31,740 nucleotides of DNA from Phytohabitans sp036906915 (GCF_036906915.1 NZ_JBAKHX010000088.1:1-31740); one strand, 5' to 3'. Shown: positions 16,013-22,582, counted from the stretch's first letter. Notes: generated by a model not told the origin, from the letters alone. Numbers and translations are program-made.

Positions 16013-17069
16013 CCGACCCGCAGGGCGCACTTCGGCGGGAGGGCGCAGCCCGGCCCGCGGGTCGCGGCGAGCCTCAGCCCTCGGGCCCGGGCTCGCCGCG
16101 CTCTGCGTGGTCCTTGCCGTCGTCGCGTTCCTGAGCGTGACGATGGGCTCGCGGTCGATCAGCCTGTCCGACGTCCTGCACGCCCTGGGCAGCATGAGCA
16201 ACGACGGGTCCATCAACAGCACCGTCACGCTGGAGCTGCGCGTCCCCCGCACCCTGCTCGGCATCCTCGTCGGCGCGGCCCTCGGCGTAGCCGGAGCCAT
16301 CCTGCAGGGCGTCACCCGCAACCCCCTCGCCGACGCGGGGATCATGGGCATCAACGCCGGCGCCGCCGCGTTCGTCGTCTTCGCCATCACCGTGCTCGGC
16401 TTTCGCGGCGTCGGGGTCTACGTGTGGTTCGCGTTCGCCGGAGCCATCGGGGCGCTCCTGCTGGTGTACTCGATCGCCTCGCTCGGACGGGAGGGTGCCA
16501 CGCCCGTCAAGCTCGCCCTCGCCGGTGCAGCCGTCGCCGCCGGGCTGACCTCGGTCACCAGCGGCATCGTGATGACCAATGTGGACGCTCTCAACGAGCT
16601 GCGCTTCTGGCAGGTCGGCTCGCTCGCCGGCCGGTACGCGCCGATCCTGACCGGCGTCGCGCCGTTCCTGCTGCTCGGCCTCGTCGTATCGCTGGGCTTC
16701 GGGCGCGCTCTCAACGGCCTCGCCCTCGGCGAGGACGTCGCGCGCGGGCTCGGGCAGCACGTCACCCGCACGCGCGCCGCGGCGTTCGCCGTGGTCGCGG
16801 TCCTCGCCGGCGCCGGCACCGCCGCCTGCGGGCCGATTATCTTCATCGGGCTCGTCGTGCCACATCTGGCGCGGTTCATCTGCGGGCCCGACTACCGATG
16901 GATCATCCCGTACTCGATGCTGCTCGCCCCCGTCGTGCTGCTCCTGGCCGACGTGCTCGGCCGCGTCGTCGGTGCCCCCGACGAGCTGCAGGTCGGCGTG
17001 GTCCTGGGCGTGCTCGGCGCGCCCGCGTTCGTCGCCATCGTCCGTTACGCCAAGCTGTCGGAGGTGTGA
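15999..17069 (+). CDS. FecCD-family siderophore ABC permease 1
   Basis: One of two paralogous permeases that form the membrane channel of the importer, about 10 helices in 356 residues. Family segments are clear: LRVPRTLLGILVGAALGVAG, AILQGVTRNPLADAGIMGINAGAA, and GPIIFIGLVVPHLARFICGPDYRW near the C-terminus, which contacts the ATPase. ATG at 15999 lies inside the end of the binding-protein gene (14-bp overlap), so translation is coupled. Ala/Arg-rich residues 1-30 precede the first helix. It works with the second permease at 17074 and the ATPase at 18126. Confidence 0.92.
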   Translation: MSATSRPAGRTSAGGRSPARGSRRASALGPGLAALCVVLAVVAFLSVTMGSRSISLSDVLHALGSMSNDGSINSTVTLELRVPRTLLGILVGAALGVAGAILQGVTRNPLADAGIMGINAGAAAFVVFAITVLGFRGVGVYVWFAFAGAIGALLLVYSIASLGREGATPVKLALAGAAVAAGLTSVTSGIVMTNVDALNELRFWQVGSLAGRYAPILTGVAPFLLLGLVVSLGFGRALNGLALGEDVARGLGQHVTRTRAAAFAVVAVLAGAGTAACGPIIFIGLVVPHLARFICGPDYRWIIPYSMLLAPVVLLLADVLGRVVGAPDELQVGVVLGVLGAPAFVAIVRYAKLSEV

Positions 17070-17073
17070 GCGT

Positions 17074-18129
17074 ATGAGTCTCACCGCCGCACCCCCCAGC
17101 GCCGCCGCGCGGACGCTGCTCACCACGCGGCGGCGCCGCAGCGCCCGCGCCGCCGTGGTCACCGCCGGACTGGCGGTGGCCGTCGCCGCCCTCTTCGTCG
17201 TCACCATGATGATCGGCAGCTTCCGCCTCAGCGCGTGGGAGGTCATCGCCTCCGTGCTGTACCTGGAAGACAACCCGAGCGTCGACTTCGTCGTACGCGG
17301 CCTGCGGCTGCCTACCGCACTGTCCGGCCTCACCGTCGGGCTCGCGCTAGGTGCCTCCGGCACGATCTTCCAGCAGCTGCTGCGAAACCCGCTGGCGTCA
17401 CCGGATTTCGTCGGCATCACCTCGGGTGCCGGCCTGGCCGCCGTCGGCGGGATCGTGCTCCTGCATCTCGGAGGGCTCGCCATCAGCGGCCTCGCGCTCG
17501 GTGGCGCCGTCGTCGCGGCCTCGCTGATGTACTTGCTCGCGTGGCGCGACGGCGTCACCGGATACCGCTTCATCCTCATCGGCATCGGCGTCGCCGTCTT
17601 CTTCGACGGCCTCATCGGCTACGTCCTCAGCCGGGCGCAGCTGTCCCAGGCCCGGCAGGCCATGCACTGGCTGACCGGCTCCGTCGGGCAGGCCAGCACC
17701 AGCGAACTACGGGTGCTGAGCATCGCCCTGCTCGTCCTGCTGCCCCTGGCTGTGCTGCTGCAGCGTCCCCTCCGCGCGCTGGAGCTCGGCGACGACACCG
17801 CCCGCGCCCTCGGCACCCGCACCGAGCTCAGCCGTGCCGGACTGCTCGCCGCCGGCGTCGTCCTCGTCGCCCTGGCCGTCTCGGTGGCCGGCCCGATCGT
17901 GTTCGTCGCGCTCATCGCCGGACCGATCGCCAACCGGCTGCTCGGCCCAGCCACCGGGGGCATCATTCCCGCCGCCCTCGTCGGCGCCGTGCTGCTGCTG
18001 ACCGCCGACCTCGTCGCCGTACACCTGATGCCCACGCCGCTGCCCACCGGCGTCGTCACCGGCGCCGTCGGCGCACCGTATCTGTTGTGGCTGCTGGCCA
18101 CCACCAACCGGCAAGGAGCGGGCGGATGA
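17074..18129 (+). CDS. FecCD-family siderophore ABC permease 2
   Basis: Second permease subunit (351 residues), paralogue of the preceding gene and expected to pair with it as a heterodimer. It has VVRGLRLPTALSGLTVGLALG, IFQQLLRNPLASPDFVGITSGA and GPIVFVALIAGPIANRLLGP. ATG at 17074 has a good ribosome site (GGAGGT, 17060-17065) overlapping the previous gene's end, 4 bp upstream. The in-frame extension back to 16972 lies inside the first permease gene and is not used. The stop overlaps the ATPase start (ATGA at 18126-18129). Confidence 0.92.
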   Translation: MSLTAAPPSAAARTLLTTRRRRSARAAVVTAGLAVAVAALFVVTMMIGSFRLSAWEVIASVLYLEDNPSVDFVVRGLRLPTALSGLTVGLALGASGTIFQQLLRNPLASPDFVGITSGAGLAAVGGIVLLHLGGLAISGLALGGAVVAASLMYLLAWRDGVTGYRFILIGIGVAVFFDGLIGYVLSRAQLSQARQAMHWLTGSVGQASTSELRVLSIALLVLLPLAVLLQRPLRALELGDDTARALGTRTELSRAGLLAAGVVLVALAVSVAGPIVFVALIAGPIANRLLGPATGGIIPAALVGAVLLLTADLVAVHLMPTPLPTGVVTGAVGAPYLLWLLATTNRQGAGG

Positions 18130-18899
18130 CCCGGCTGCGCGCCGAGGGCCTGTCCCTCGGGTACGACGACCAGAACATCGTGTCGAACCTCGACGTCACC
18201 GTGCTCGACGGCAAGGTGACCGCGATCGTCGGCGCGAACGCGTGCGGCAAGTCCACTTTGCTGCGCGGCCTCGCCCGGCTGCTCGCCCCGCGCAGCGGCG
18301 CCGTCTACCTCGACGGCAAGGCGCTCAGCGACCTCAGCACCCTCGACGTCGCCAGGGTGCTCGGCCTGCTGCCCCAGACGCCGATCGCGCCCGACGGCAT
18401 CACCGTCGCCGACCTCGTCGCCCGCGGTCGGTACCCCCACCAGGGCTGGTTCCGGCGGTGGACCGAACGCGACCACGACGCCGTCGCGAACGCGCTCGAA
18501 GCGACCGGCACCGCCGACCTCGTCGACCGCCCCATCCGGCAGCTGTCCGGCGGCCAGCGGCAGCGCGTCTGGGTGGCTATGGCGCTGGCCCAGGACACCG
18601 ACCTGCTGCTGCTCGACGAACCCACCACCTACCTGGACATCAACCACCAGGTGGAGCTGCTGCGGCTGCTGTGCAAGCTCAACGCCGAGGCCGGCAAGAC
18701 CATCGTCATCGTCATGCACGACCTCAACCTCGCGTGCCGCTACTGCGACCACGTCATCGCAATGTCGGACGGCAGCATCGTCGCCGAGGGAGCACCGACC
18801 GAGGTGGTCACGGCCGAACTCGTGGAGAAGGTCTTCGGCCTGACCTGCATGATCGTCCCCGACCCCGTGGCCGGCACCCCCATGATCGTCCCCGCCTGA
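18126..18899 (+). CDS. Siderophore ABC transporter ATP-binding protein
   Basis: Cytoplasmic ATPase (257 residues) energising the siderophore importer. Walker A is GANACGKST at about 36-44, the ABC signature LSGGQRQR at about 140-147, and Walker B LLLLDEPTTYLD at about 160-171, followed by the H-loop in IVMHDLNLA. The YPHQGWFRRW segment is typical of FepC/FhuC-type proteins. ATG at 18126 overlaps the permease stop by 4 bp. It is the last gene of the iron-boxed operon, followed by a C-rich tract and repeat copy 4, which lies in sense orientation and may shape the message end. Confidence 0.95.
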   Translation: MTRLRAEGLSLGYDDQNIVSNLDVTVLDGKVTAIVGANACGKSTLLRGLARLLAPRSGAVYLDGKALSDLSTLDVARVLGLLPQTPIAPDGITVADLVARGRYPHQGWFRRWTERDHDAVANALEATGTADLVDRPIRQLSGGQRQRVWVAMALAQDTDLLLLDEPTTYLDINHQVELLRLLCKLNAEAGKTIVIVMHDLNLACRYCDHVIAMSDGSIVAEGAPTEVVTAELVEKVFGLTCMIVPDPVAGTPMIVPA

Positions 18900-18930
18900 C
18901 CCCCCGCCCCCACCCCCACCCCCGCCGCCC
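18898..18930 (-). other. C-rich tract; potential G-quadruplex on the minus strand
   Basis: Just after the ATPase stop the plus strand carries four C-runs of five or more separated by one A or G (ACCCCCCGCCCCCACCCCCA, then CCCCC). The minus strand therefore has four G-runs of at least five with single-base loops, the pattern of a stable intramolecular G-quadruplex. It lies between two convergent genes. A simple mononucleotide-slippage origin is equally possible. Confidence 0.6.
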
Positions 18931-18972
18931 GCGCCCGCCCCCCGCCATCCCCGCCCGCGCCGGCCCTCTCCA

Positions 18973-19053
18973 CGTCGATCAAGGGCAAATGCGCGTGGTT
19001 CGATCTCTTTTCCGCGTGCGTTTGCCCTTGATCGATGAGATTGCCCTTGATCG
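18973..19053 (+). repeat. Oriented palindromic repeat, copy 4
   Basis: Arms at 18973-18998 and 19012-19036 (the last bases pair loosely at the ends) surround the loop TTCGATCTCTTTT. All four non-Watson-Crick arm positions are G.T, hence G.U in plus-strand RNA. The third half-arm GATTGCCCTTGATCGG is at 19038-19053. It lies between the convergent ATPase and WYL-regulator genes, sense to the ATPase. Confidence 0.95.
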
Positions 19054-19100
19054 GCGCGGTGCGCACATGCCGCAATCAGAGCCAGCGGAACGGCGCGTTG

Positions 19101-20069
19101 TCATTCCACGCGCGGGGGCGTCAGGGCGGCCGTGAACCGTGCGGCGACCGTCGCGACGGCGGCGTGCAGCTCGGGCCCACCCTCCACGCGGAACGCGAAC
19201 GGCAGCCTCGCCAGCCACTCCTGCGCGTACATCGCCGGATTGCTCGTGCTGCCGACAAGCACGCACCCGTCCCCGGACGCCTCCAGCCGTCCCATGGGAG
19301 GACGGACCCACCGCGCCACCACGGCCAGGGGAGCGTCGAACACCACGCGCGTCGCGTACTCCCACCCGACGCCCAGGTTCTCCTCCAGCGCCGCGACCGG
19401 ATCGAGGTCGCGCGGCGGCTCGAACTCGTGCTCCAGCCGTTCGATCCCACGGATCCGGTCGATCCGATAGGTGCGGACCGCGTCCGCCTGGTGGGAGTGG
19501 CACAGCAGGTACCAGCGCCCGTGGCGGACGACGACCGCCCACGGATCCACCTCCGCTTCCCACTGCTTGCCGGCGTCGTTCCGGTACGTGACCAGCACGC
19601 GGCGGCGGGCCGCGACCGCCGCGACGAGCGCGCTGGCGGTGGCGGGATCCGGCCGGGCCGCGTCCCGGTCGGGCGCGGCCGACGCGTACGCCCGCAGCGC
19701 GGCCGCCTGCCGGCCGACGCCCTCCGGCAGCGCCCGGATGACCTTGCTCAGGGCGGAGCCGACGAGGTCGTCGGCGTCCGCGGCCGCCGGATGGCCGTCG
19801 AGCACGGCCATGACCAGACCGAGGGCCTCGGGCTCCGTGAAGACGACCGGCGGCAGCCGCGTCCCGCGCCCCAGCCGGTACCCGCCATACGGGCCCCGGG
19901 CCGACTCGACCGGAATGCCCGCCTCCCGCAGGATCTCCACGTACCGCCGCGCCGCCCGCTCCGTGACTCCCAACCCCGCGGCGAGCTCCCCGGCCGTCGC
20001 ACCGGGGCGGGCCTGAAGGATTTCGATCGCGCGCAGCGCTCGGGCAGTGGGGCTGAGATCGGTCGCCAC
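19101..20069 (-). CDS. HTH/WYL-domain transcriptional regulator
   Basis: A 322-residue YafY-type regulator. An N-terminal winged helix (PGATAGELAAGLGVTERAARRYVEIL, about 20-45) with the RGPYGGYRLGRG wing is followed by a helical linker and the WYL ligand-binding domain. The name motif appears as GRWYLLCH, followed by VRTYRIDRIRGIERL. WYL proteins bind nucleic-acid or nucleotide ligands and regulate stress, defence and repair genes; the target here is unknown. ATG at 20069 gives MATDLSPTARALRAIEIL, a typical start. It is divergent from the pentapeptide/DinB gene, 129 bp away, which it may control. Converges with the siderophore operon. Confidence 0.9.
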   Translation of the reverse strand: MATDLSPTARALRAIEILQARPGATAGELAAGLGVTERAARRYVEILREAGIPVESARGPYGGYRLGRGTRLPPVVFTEPEALGLVMAVLDGHPAAADADDLVGSALSKVIRALPEGVGRQAAALRAYASAAPDRDAARPDPATASALVAAVAARRRVLVTYRNDAGKQWEAEVDPWAVVVRHGRWYLLCHSHQADAVRTYRIDRIRGIERLEHEFEPPRDLDPVAALEENLGVGWEYATRVVFDAPLAVVARWVRPPMGRLEASGDGCVLVGSTSNPAMYAQEWLARLPFAFRVEGGPELHAAVATVAARFTAALTPPRVE

Positions 20070-20198
20070 ACCAGCACACTAGGCGGTGCCACGGCCGCAC
20101 CGTCGCGCTCCCGCTCGCCCCGCGTTCCCCGAAACCCGCGCCAGGCGAACGAGGAAACCGGAAGTAGATCGTCCGGAACTGGTCCTAGCCTGCTGCCC

Positions 20199-20969
20199 AT
20201 GACCGAGTTCCGCCAGCAGGACCTCACCGGAGCACGCTTCGAACGCGTGAGCCTTCGCGGCGCCAGCATGCGCCAGGTCGACTTCACCGGCGTGCAGATC
20301 CGCGGCTCCCTGTTCCAGGGCAGCCGCATGCGCGGCGTCGAGCTGGTGAACGTCGACATCTACGGCGAACTGCGAAACGTCGTCGTCAACGGCGTCGACA
20401 TCGCGCCGCTGGTCGAGGCCGAGCTTGATCGCCGCATGCCCGAGAGGGCGAAGATGCGCCCCGACGACGCCGACGGCTTCCGCGAGGCGTGGGCGGTCCT
20501 GGAGCGGCTGTGGGACGGCACCGTGGCGCGTGCGAAGACGTTCCCCGAGGCGGCGATGCACCGCGGCGTCGACGACGAGTGGTCCTTCATCCAGACCCTG
20601 CGGCACCTCAACTTCGCCAGCAACGCCTGGGTCGGCCGGATGATCCTCGGCAACCCCTCGCCCTGGCACCCGCTGGACCTGCCGTGGGACGAGGCGGAAG
20701 GGTGGGACGGCGTCCCGTGGGACCGCGAGGCGCACCCCTCGCTCGACGAGGTGCTCGCACTCCGGCGCGAACGCCAGGCCATGGTCGGGCAGGTCATCGA
20801 GGCACTCACCGACGAACAAGTCGCCTCCGACGTGACCCGCACCGAACCCGGCTGGCCCCAGATCGAGAACTTCCCCCTCAAGGATTGCCTCCTCATCGTC
20901 CTCAACGAGGAATGGGAACACCGGCTCTACGCCGAACGCGACCTGACCATCCTGGAGAAGGAAGACTGA
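20199..20969 (+). CDS. Pentapeptide-repeat N-terminus fused to a DinB-like domain
   Basis: 256 residues. The first 60 or so are pentapeptide-like repeats (A/V-x-F/L-x-x; for example GARFERVSLRGASMRQVDFT) that would form a short right-handed beta-helix. Residues about 85-250 form a DinB-type four-helix bundle, with EWSFIQTLRHLNFASNAWVGR and a C-terminal NEEWEHRLYAERD. The His in RHLNF and the His in EWEHR fit the metal-binding positions of DinB-superfamily proteins. Such proteins often handle thiol cofactors or act under stress, but the function here is unknown. ATG at 20199 gives MTEFRQQDLTG; the large upstream extension overlaps the WYL gene and is spurious. The next gene starts 2 bp after its stop, so they form an operon. 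Confidence 0.85.
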   Translation: MTEFRQQDLTGARFERVSLRGASMRQVDFTGVQIRGSLFQGSRMRGVELVNVDIYGELRNVVVNGVDIAPLVEAELDRRMPERAKMRPDDADGFREAWAVLERLWDGTVARAKTFPEAAMHRGVDDEWSFIQTLRHLNFASNAWVGRMILGNPSPWHPLDLPWDEAEGWDGVPWDREAHPSLDEVLALRRERQAMVGQVIEALTDEQVASDVTRTEPGWPQIENFPLKDCLLIVLNEEWEHRLYAERDLTILEKED

Positions 20970-20971
20970 CC

Positions 20972-21646
20972 GTGGACATCTTGCTCATCGCCGGCCTGTG
21001 GCTCGATGGATCCGCGTGGGACGACGTCACGCCCACTCTGGAGGCGCTAGGCCATCGCCCCGTACCGCTCACCCTCCCCAGCCAGGGCGACGGATCCACG
21101 TCCGCCACCCTCGACGACCAGATCGCGGCCGTGATCGCCGCCGTGGACCAGGCCGCCGGAAAGGTCATGCTCGTGGGGCACTCCGCAGCCTGTACCCTGG
21201 CCTGGCTCGCCGCCGACGCGCGGCCGGAGACGGTGGCCAAGGTCGTCCTCATCGGCGGCTGGCCGTCGTCCGACGGTGAGCCATACGCCGACTTCTTCGA
21301 GTACGAGGACGGCGTCATGCCCTTCCCAGGCTGGGCCAAGTTCGAGGGACCGGACTCCGCTGACCTCGACGAGGCGACGAGGCGGAGCTTCGCGTCCGCC
21401 GCGATCCCCGTGCCCGAAGGAGTGACCAGGGCAGTGGTGCGATTCTCGGACGAGCGGCGATTCGACGTCCCGGTCGTGGTCGTGTGTCCCGAGTTCACGC
21501 CCGCCCAAATCAAGGAGTGGATCAACGCTGGCAACCTGCCCGAGCTCGCCAGGGTCAAGCGCGTCGACTTCGTCGACATCGACTCGGGCCACTGGCCGAT
21601 GCTCACCAGGCCGGTCGAGCTCGCCCAGCTCCTCGCCGCGGCGTGA
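20972..21646 (+). CDS. Alpha/beta hydrolase
   Basis: Compact 224-residue alpha/beta-hydrolase-fold protein. It opens VDILLIAGLWLDGSAWDDVT, with the oxyanion-side LIAGLW in the place of the usual HG pair. The nucleophile elbow is VGHSAACTLAWL (Ser near residue 69), and the catalytic His lies in DSGHWPMLTRP close to the end. The substrate is unknown; this type is often annotated as an esterase-like protein. GTG at 20972 is 2 bp after the stop of the DinB-like gene, with GGAGAAGG at 20954-20961 as ribosome site. It ends convergently with the tRNA array, 73 bp away. Confidence 0.9.
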   Translation: MDILLIAGLWLDGSAWDDVTPTLEALGHRPVPLTLPSQGDGSTSATLDDQIAAVIAAVDQAAGKVMLVGHSAACTLAWLAADARPETVAKVVLIGGWPSSDGEPYADFFEYEDGVMPFPGWAKFEGPDSADLDEATRRSFASAAIPVPEGVTRAVVRFSDERRFDVPVVVVCPEFTPAQIKEWINAGNLPELARVKRVDFVDIDSGHWPMLTRPVELAQLLAAA

Positions 21647-21670
21647 CCGGGCGGCGCTACCCGCGAGAGT

Positions 21671-21681
21671 TCCACAGTGGA
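21671..21681. repeat. TCCACAGTGGA near-palindrome beside the tRNA array
   Basis: An 11-base near-palindrome located between the hydrolase stop and the tRNA-Ser 3' end. The inverted equivalent TCCACTGTGGA is at 22213-22223, inside the promoter at the other end of the array. Further exact copies are at 473-483 and 10486-10496. Confidence 0.7.
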
Positions 21682-21719
21682 CGGCGATGGAGTCGAGTAC
21701 GCATGGGCGCGAGTCGACT

Positions 21720-21807
21720 TGGCGGAGGATGAGGGAGTCGAACCCTCAACGGGTGTGACCCCGCGACGGCTTAGCAAGCCGCGTGCCTTGCCTATGGCGA
21801 ACCCTCC
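21720..21807 (-). tRNA. tRNA-Ser (GCT)
   Basis: 88 bases including an encoded CCA. It has a GGAGGGT/ATCCTCC acceptor stem, a D-arm GCC/GGC with the loop GG pair, an anticodon loop TTGCTAA on a 5-bp stem, a long variable arm (CGGGGTCACACCCG region) as required for a class II tRNA, and a GAGGG-TTCGACT-CCCTC T-arm. It is canonical in every part. It is the last gene of the minus-strand array. Confidence 0.93.
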
Positions 21808-21812
21808 TCGAG

Positions 21813-21886
21813 CGCCTCGTACGGGATTCGAACCCGCGCGTCTCCGCCTTGACAGGGCGGCGCCCACTCCACTGGACCGACGAGGC
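21813..21886 (-). tRNA. tRNA-Asp (GTC)
   Basis: 74 bases without encoded CCA. Acceptor GCCTCGT/ACGAGGC is perfect, the D-stem is GTCC/GGGC, the anticodon loop CTGTCAA reads GTC, and the T-loop is TTCGAAT. It lies 5 bp from tRNA-Ser. All stems form, though the sequence is not that of a standard actinobacterial housekeeping tRNA-Asp as I recall it. Confidence 0.88.
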
Positions 21887-21891
21887 ATGCG

Positions 21892-21964
21892 TACCCGGAG
21901 CAGGAGTCGAACCTGCAACACACCGGTTCTGAGCCGGCGGCCTCTCCCGTTGGGCTACCCGGGC
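21892..21964 (-). tRNA. tRNA with anticodon CAG (Leu), class I shape
   Basis: 73 bases, no CCA. The acceptor is GCCCGGG/TCCGGGT with G.U at both ends, the D-arm GCCCAACGGGAGAGGC, the anticodon loop CTCAGAA on a GCCGG/CCGGT stem, and the T-arm GCAGG-TTCGACT-CCTGC. Anticodon CAG would be leucine, but bacterial tRNA-Leu normally has a long variable arm; here it is only 5 bases. The amino acid actually attached is uncertain. Confidence 0.8.
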
Positions 21965-21965
21965 C

Positions 21966-22037
21966 TGGTGGACAACCTCGGTATCGAACCGAGCAGGCGC
22001 CGCTTGCAAGGCGGCGCTGCACACCTGTGCGTCGCCC
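21966..22037 (-). tRNA. tRNA-Ala (TGC), shortened D-region
   Basis: 72 bases with CCA. Acceptor GGGCGAC/GTTGTCC includes two G.U pairs. The anticodon loop CTTGCAA sits on a helix that can extend to 7 bp, and the T-arm CTCGG-TTCGATA-CCGAG is normal. The region between acceptor and anticodon stems is about 4 bases shorter than usual and lacks U8; GCAC-AGGT-GTGC is the only D-hairpin possible. It lies 1 bp from each neighbour. It may be functional but is structurally odd; no G3.U70 alanine check was made beyond noting a G.U at that position. Confidence 0.72.
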
Positions 22038-22038
22038 G

Positions 22039-22115
22039 TGGAGCCGACGGCCGGTCTCGAACCGGCTTCCTCGCGCTTACAAGACGCGTGCACGAACCCG
22101 TTGTGCGTCGTCGGC
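22039..22115 (-). tRNA. tRNA-Thr (TGT)
   Basis: 77 bases with CCA. Perfect acceptor GCCGACG/CGTCGGC, D-stem GCAC/GTGC with loop AACGGGTTC, anticodon loop CTTGTAA, T-arm GCCGG-TTCGAGA-CCGGC. Position 8 is A rather than the almost universal U, and the discriminator is T. Confidence 0.82.
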
Positions 22116-22120
22116 ATCCG

Positions 22121-22194
22121 TGCCCTCGGCGCGATTCGAACGCGCACATGACCGCCATCTCGGGACGGTGCCTCTCCCGTTGGGCTACGAGGGC
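22121..22194 (-). tRNA. tRNA-like gene with anticodon GAG (Leu), class I shape, C33
   Basis: 74 bases, no CCA. Perfect acceptor GCCCTCG/CGAGGGC, a D-arm identical to that of the CAG tRNA (GCCCAACGGGAGAGGC), and T-arm GCGCG-TTCGAAT-CGCGC. The anticodon loop reads CCGAGAT: position 33 is C, not the invariant U, and there is no long variable arm for a leucine tRNA. It is first in the array, 7 bp after the -10. Confidence 0.7.
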
Positions 22195-22201
22195 ATGCTT
22201 T

Positions 22202-22231
22202 CGTATATGCCATCCACTGTGGAGTTCTCAA
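22202..22231 (-). promoter_or_regulatory. Promoter of the tRNA array
   Basis: On the minus strand TTGAGA (22226-22231) and TATACG (22202-22207) are separated by 18 bp, and the first tRNA begins 7 bp after the -10. The 18-bp spacer contains TCCACAGTGGA, the same near-palindrome found past the other end of the array, which could be a protein-binding site. Confidence 0.7.
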
Positions 22232-22247
22232 TTGTCGGCGCCATTCC

Positions 22248-22301
22248 GCGCGAATTCGCGCAGGGCAAAGCTGGGGCGACAGGATTCGAATGGGAATCCT
22301 G
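22248..22301. other. tRNA-like remnant hairpin and 14-bp palindrome
   Basis: 22280-22301 forms an 8-bp hairpin (CAGGATTC/GAATCCTG). On the minus strand TTCGAATCCTGTCGCCCC looks like the 3' end of a tRNA, but no matching 5' half or T-stem exists. 22248-22261 is the perfect palindrome GCGCGAATTCGCGC. Both suggest decay of an additional array member or a recombination scar. Confidence 0.4.
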
Positions 22302-22320
22302 CGATTGTGGAGACCGTGGC

Positions 22321-22359
22321 AACGAAAAAGCCGCCCGATCCCTGGCCTGGGTGGGCGGC
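22321..22359 (-). terminator. Rho-independent terminator
   Basis: On the minus strand a 7-bp GCCGCCC/GGGCGGC stem (22353-22359 with 22330-22336), with room for inner pairing of CCCAGGCCAGGG, is followed at once by TTTTTCGTT (22321-22329). It ends the short unit starting near 22540 and insulates the tRNA array. It is the clearest intrinsic terminator in the window. Confidence 0.85.
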
Positions 22360-22378
22360 GTCCGCGCTTGTCCGCGCG

Positions 22379-22507
22379 CTACGTCTGCCACCTGCCCAGG
22401 TGCGACTTTTGGCTACTGGCCACATCGATGGGGCGCCCGACGTTGGGCATGCCCGCGCAACCGCGTAGCGTCAGCCGACGCGGTTGTGAATAGGCGTGCC
22501 ACAACAT
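22379..22507 (-). CDS. Possible 42-residue protein upstream of the tRNA array
   Basis: ATG at 22507 is preceded by AAAGGGAG with a 6-base gap, a better ribosome site than most genes here have, and the frame runs 42 codons to TAG at 22379 (MLWHAYSQPRRLTLRG at the start). A promoter candidate lies 37 bp upstream and a strong terminator 20 bp downstream, so the unit would be a 200-220-base RNA with one short gene. I do not recognise the peptide. A 9-bp hairpin (CAACCGCGT/ACGCGGTTG, 22458-22486) lies within the frame, so a structured non-coding RNA or leader is the alternative. Confidence 0.4.
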   Translation of the reverse strand: MLWHAYSQPRRLTLRGCAGMPNVGRPIDVASSQKSHLGRWQT

Positions 22508-22543
22508 TTCGTGCTCCCTTTGATCGCTGATCTGTTGACATCT

Positions 22544-22573
22544 ACGGTAGGCGTACGTGTCCAATGAATGCAA
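22544..22573 (-). promoter_or_regulatory. Promoter candidate for the short unit before the tRNA array
   Basis: Minus-strand TTGCAT (22568-22573) and TACCGT (22544-22549) with an 18-bp spacer. Transcription would start near 22537 and end at the terminator at 22321. Confidence 0.45.
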
Positions 22574-22582
22574 CAGTGTTTT

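Noticed and set aside
19035..20198. Long N-terminal extension of the pentapeptide/DinB protein
   Set aside because: It is antisense to the WYL regulator, low in complexity, and starts within the repeat.
21640..21665. Terminator between the hydrolase gene and the tRNA array
   Set aside because: CGGG/CCCG around 21648-21660 is only a 4-bp stem without a T-run.
21892..21964. Reading the CAG tRNA as a plus-strand tRNA-Gln (CTG)
   Set aside because: On the plus strand the hairpin shows TTCTGAG, but the T-loop TTCGACT and the D-arm exist only on the minus strand.
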